The position numbers were made by a program, and so were the translations under genes. Of a stretch of 15,034 nt of DNA, positions 14,641-15,034 are shown one piece after another. Below the pieces are notes generated by a model, which was given only the letters and a program-made list of their open reading frames with translations, did no database searches and was not told where the DNA came from. This DNA is from JAAXTT01 sp964530215. GTDB lineage: Bacteria; Bacillota; Desulfotomaculia; Desulfotomaculales; Desulfocucumaceae. Positions within the stretch are counted from its first letter, which is position 1. Every line of letters begins with the position of its first letter. The DNA lies in the NCBI GenBank assembly GCA_964530215.1, contig CAZHAJ010000033.1, positions 1-15,034 of the forward strand. The letters run 5' to 3'.

Positions 14641-14690
14641 AGTATTTCCTTCTTTAATACCGCAAAATACCATTATTGATATAAAAAACG

Positions 14691-14725
14691 ATATAAAAAA
14701 TAAGCGGAATAAATTCCGCTTATTT
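14691..14725 (-). terminator. Intrinsic terminator after rpsO
   Basis: A near-perfect 13-bp inverted repeat (14698-14710 with 14713-14725, AAATAAGCGGAAT and its complement) begins six bases after the rpsO stop. On the minus strand it is followed by a T-rich tract. It should end or attenuate transcription between rpsO and pnp; partial readthrough could still feed pnp. Confidence 0.85.
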
Positions 14726-14730
14726 GAACT

Positions 14731-14997
14731 CTATTTACGAAGTCCCAGCTTTTCAATCAGTTTGCGATAACGATCAAAGTCACGTTTTTTAAGATAGTTG
14801 AGCAGTGATCTCCTCTGTCCCACCATCTTTAAAAGTCCCCTTCTAGAGTGATGGTCCTTTTTGTGCTGCTTTAAGTGCTCAGTCAAACTAAGTATTCTTT
14901 TGGTTAAAATAGCAATCTGAACTTCAGGAGAACCTGTGTCACTATCATGAATCTTGCATTCTTCTATCACTGCTTTTTTAACTTCTTGGTTCAACAA
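14731..14997 (-). CDS. rpsO: 30S ribosomal protein S15
   Basis: Primary 16S rRNA-binding protein of the small-subunit platform. The S15 signature is clear: DTGSPEVQIA near the N-terminus, then HLKQHKKDHHSRRGLL and RRSLLNYLKKRD, ending in KLGLRK. The whole protein fits the family length of about 89 residues. A longer reading from GTG at 15007-15009 is open, but the Shine-Dalgarno sequence AGGGGGTGA covers that GTG. The TTG at 14995-14997, eight bases after the SD, is therefore the better start and gives 88 residues. The gene is followed by a strong terminator and then pnp, the usual rpsO-pnp order. Its promoter lies outside the window. Family identity is certain; only the start is inferred. 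Confidence 0.96.
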   Translation of the reverse strand: MLNQEVKKAVIEECKIHDSDTGSPEVQIAILTKRILSLTEHLKQHKKDHHSRRGLLKMVGQRRSLLNYLKKRDFDRYRKLIEKLGLRK

Positions 14998-15034
14998 CTT
15001 TAAATTCACCCCCTAACACCGGATAATCGCTGTT

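Overview
The window reads as a core-genome segment of a spore-forming, low-to-moderate GC Firmicute, most likely a Clostridia member of the Desulfotomaculum/Peptococcaceae kind. That placement is an inference. It rests on SpoVS, RNase Y and YmdB, the order pgsA-cinA-recA-rny-ymdB-spoVS (the same backbone order as in Bacillus subtilis), strong GGAGG/GGGGGTGA Shine-Dalgarno sequences and frequent TTG/GTG starts. Every convincing gene lies on the minus strand, so transcription runs from high to low coordinates.

Layout in transcription order: rpsO (S15) ends at a strong terminator. Next comes pnp, preceded by a possible 20-codon leader ORF and closed by another terminator. A promoter at 12217-12244 then drives rimO-pgsA, which overlap and end near a hairpin at 10217-10246. 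A new promoter serves an unrecognised membrane-anchored protein coupled to a compact FtsH-like AAA+ zinc protease, with a terminator at 7933-7973. A sigma-A promoter whose -35 overlaps a LexA-type box precedes a stand-alone CinA C-terminal domain protein, a DEAD-box RNA helicase, recA and recX. The end of recX carries a near-consensus promoter for a roughly 200-nt structured RNA (6S-like at best) that ends in a terminator just before rny. After the rny terminator come an unrecognised 172-aa protein, ymdB, and spoVS, which has its own sigma-H promoter.

Functionally the window joins RNA turnover and ribosome maintenance (S15, PNPase, RimO, DEAD-box helicase, RNase Y), phospholipid synthesis (PgsA), membrane proteolysis (FtsH-like), DNA repair (CinA, RecA, RecX) and sporulation control (YmdB, SpoVS). 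The least ordinary items are the RNA between recX and rny, the LexA-type box upstream of cinA rather than recA, the short FtsH-like protease with its membrane partner, the pnp leader ORF, and a four-copy 40-44 bp repeat with CTCTC/GAGAG ends. Three repeat copies cluster after spoVS and one lies after the protease gene. No complete insertion sequence, CRISPR array, tRNA or rRNA was seen.
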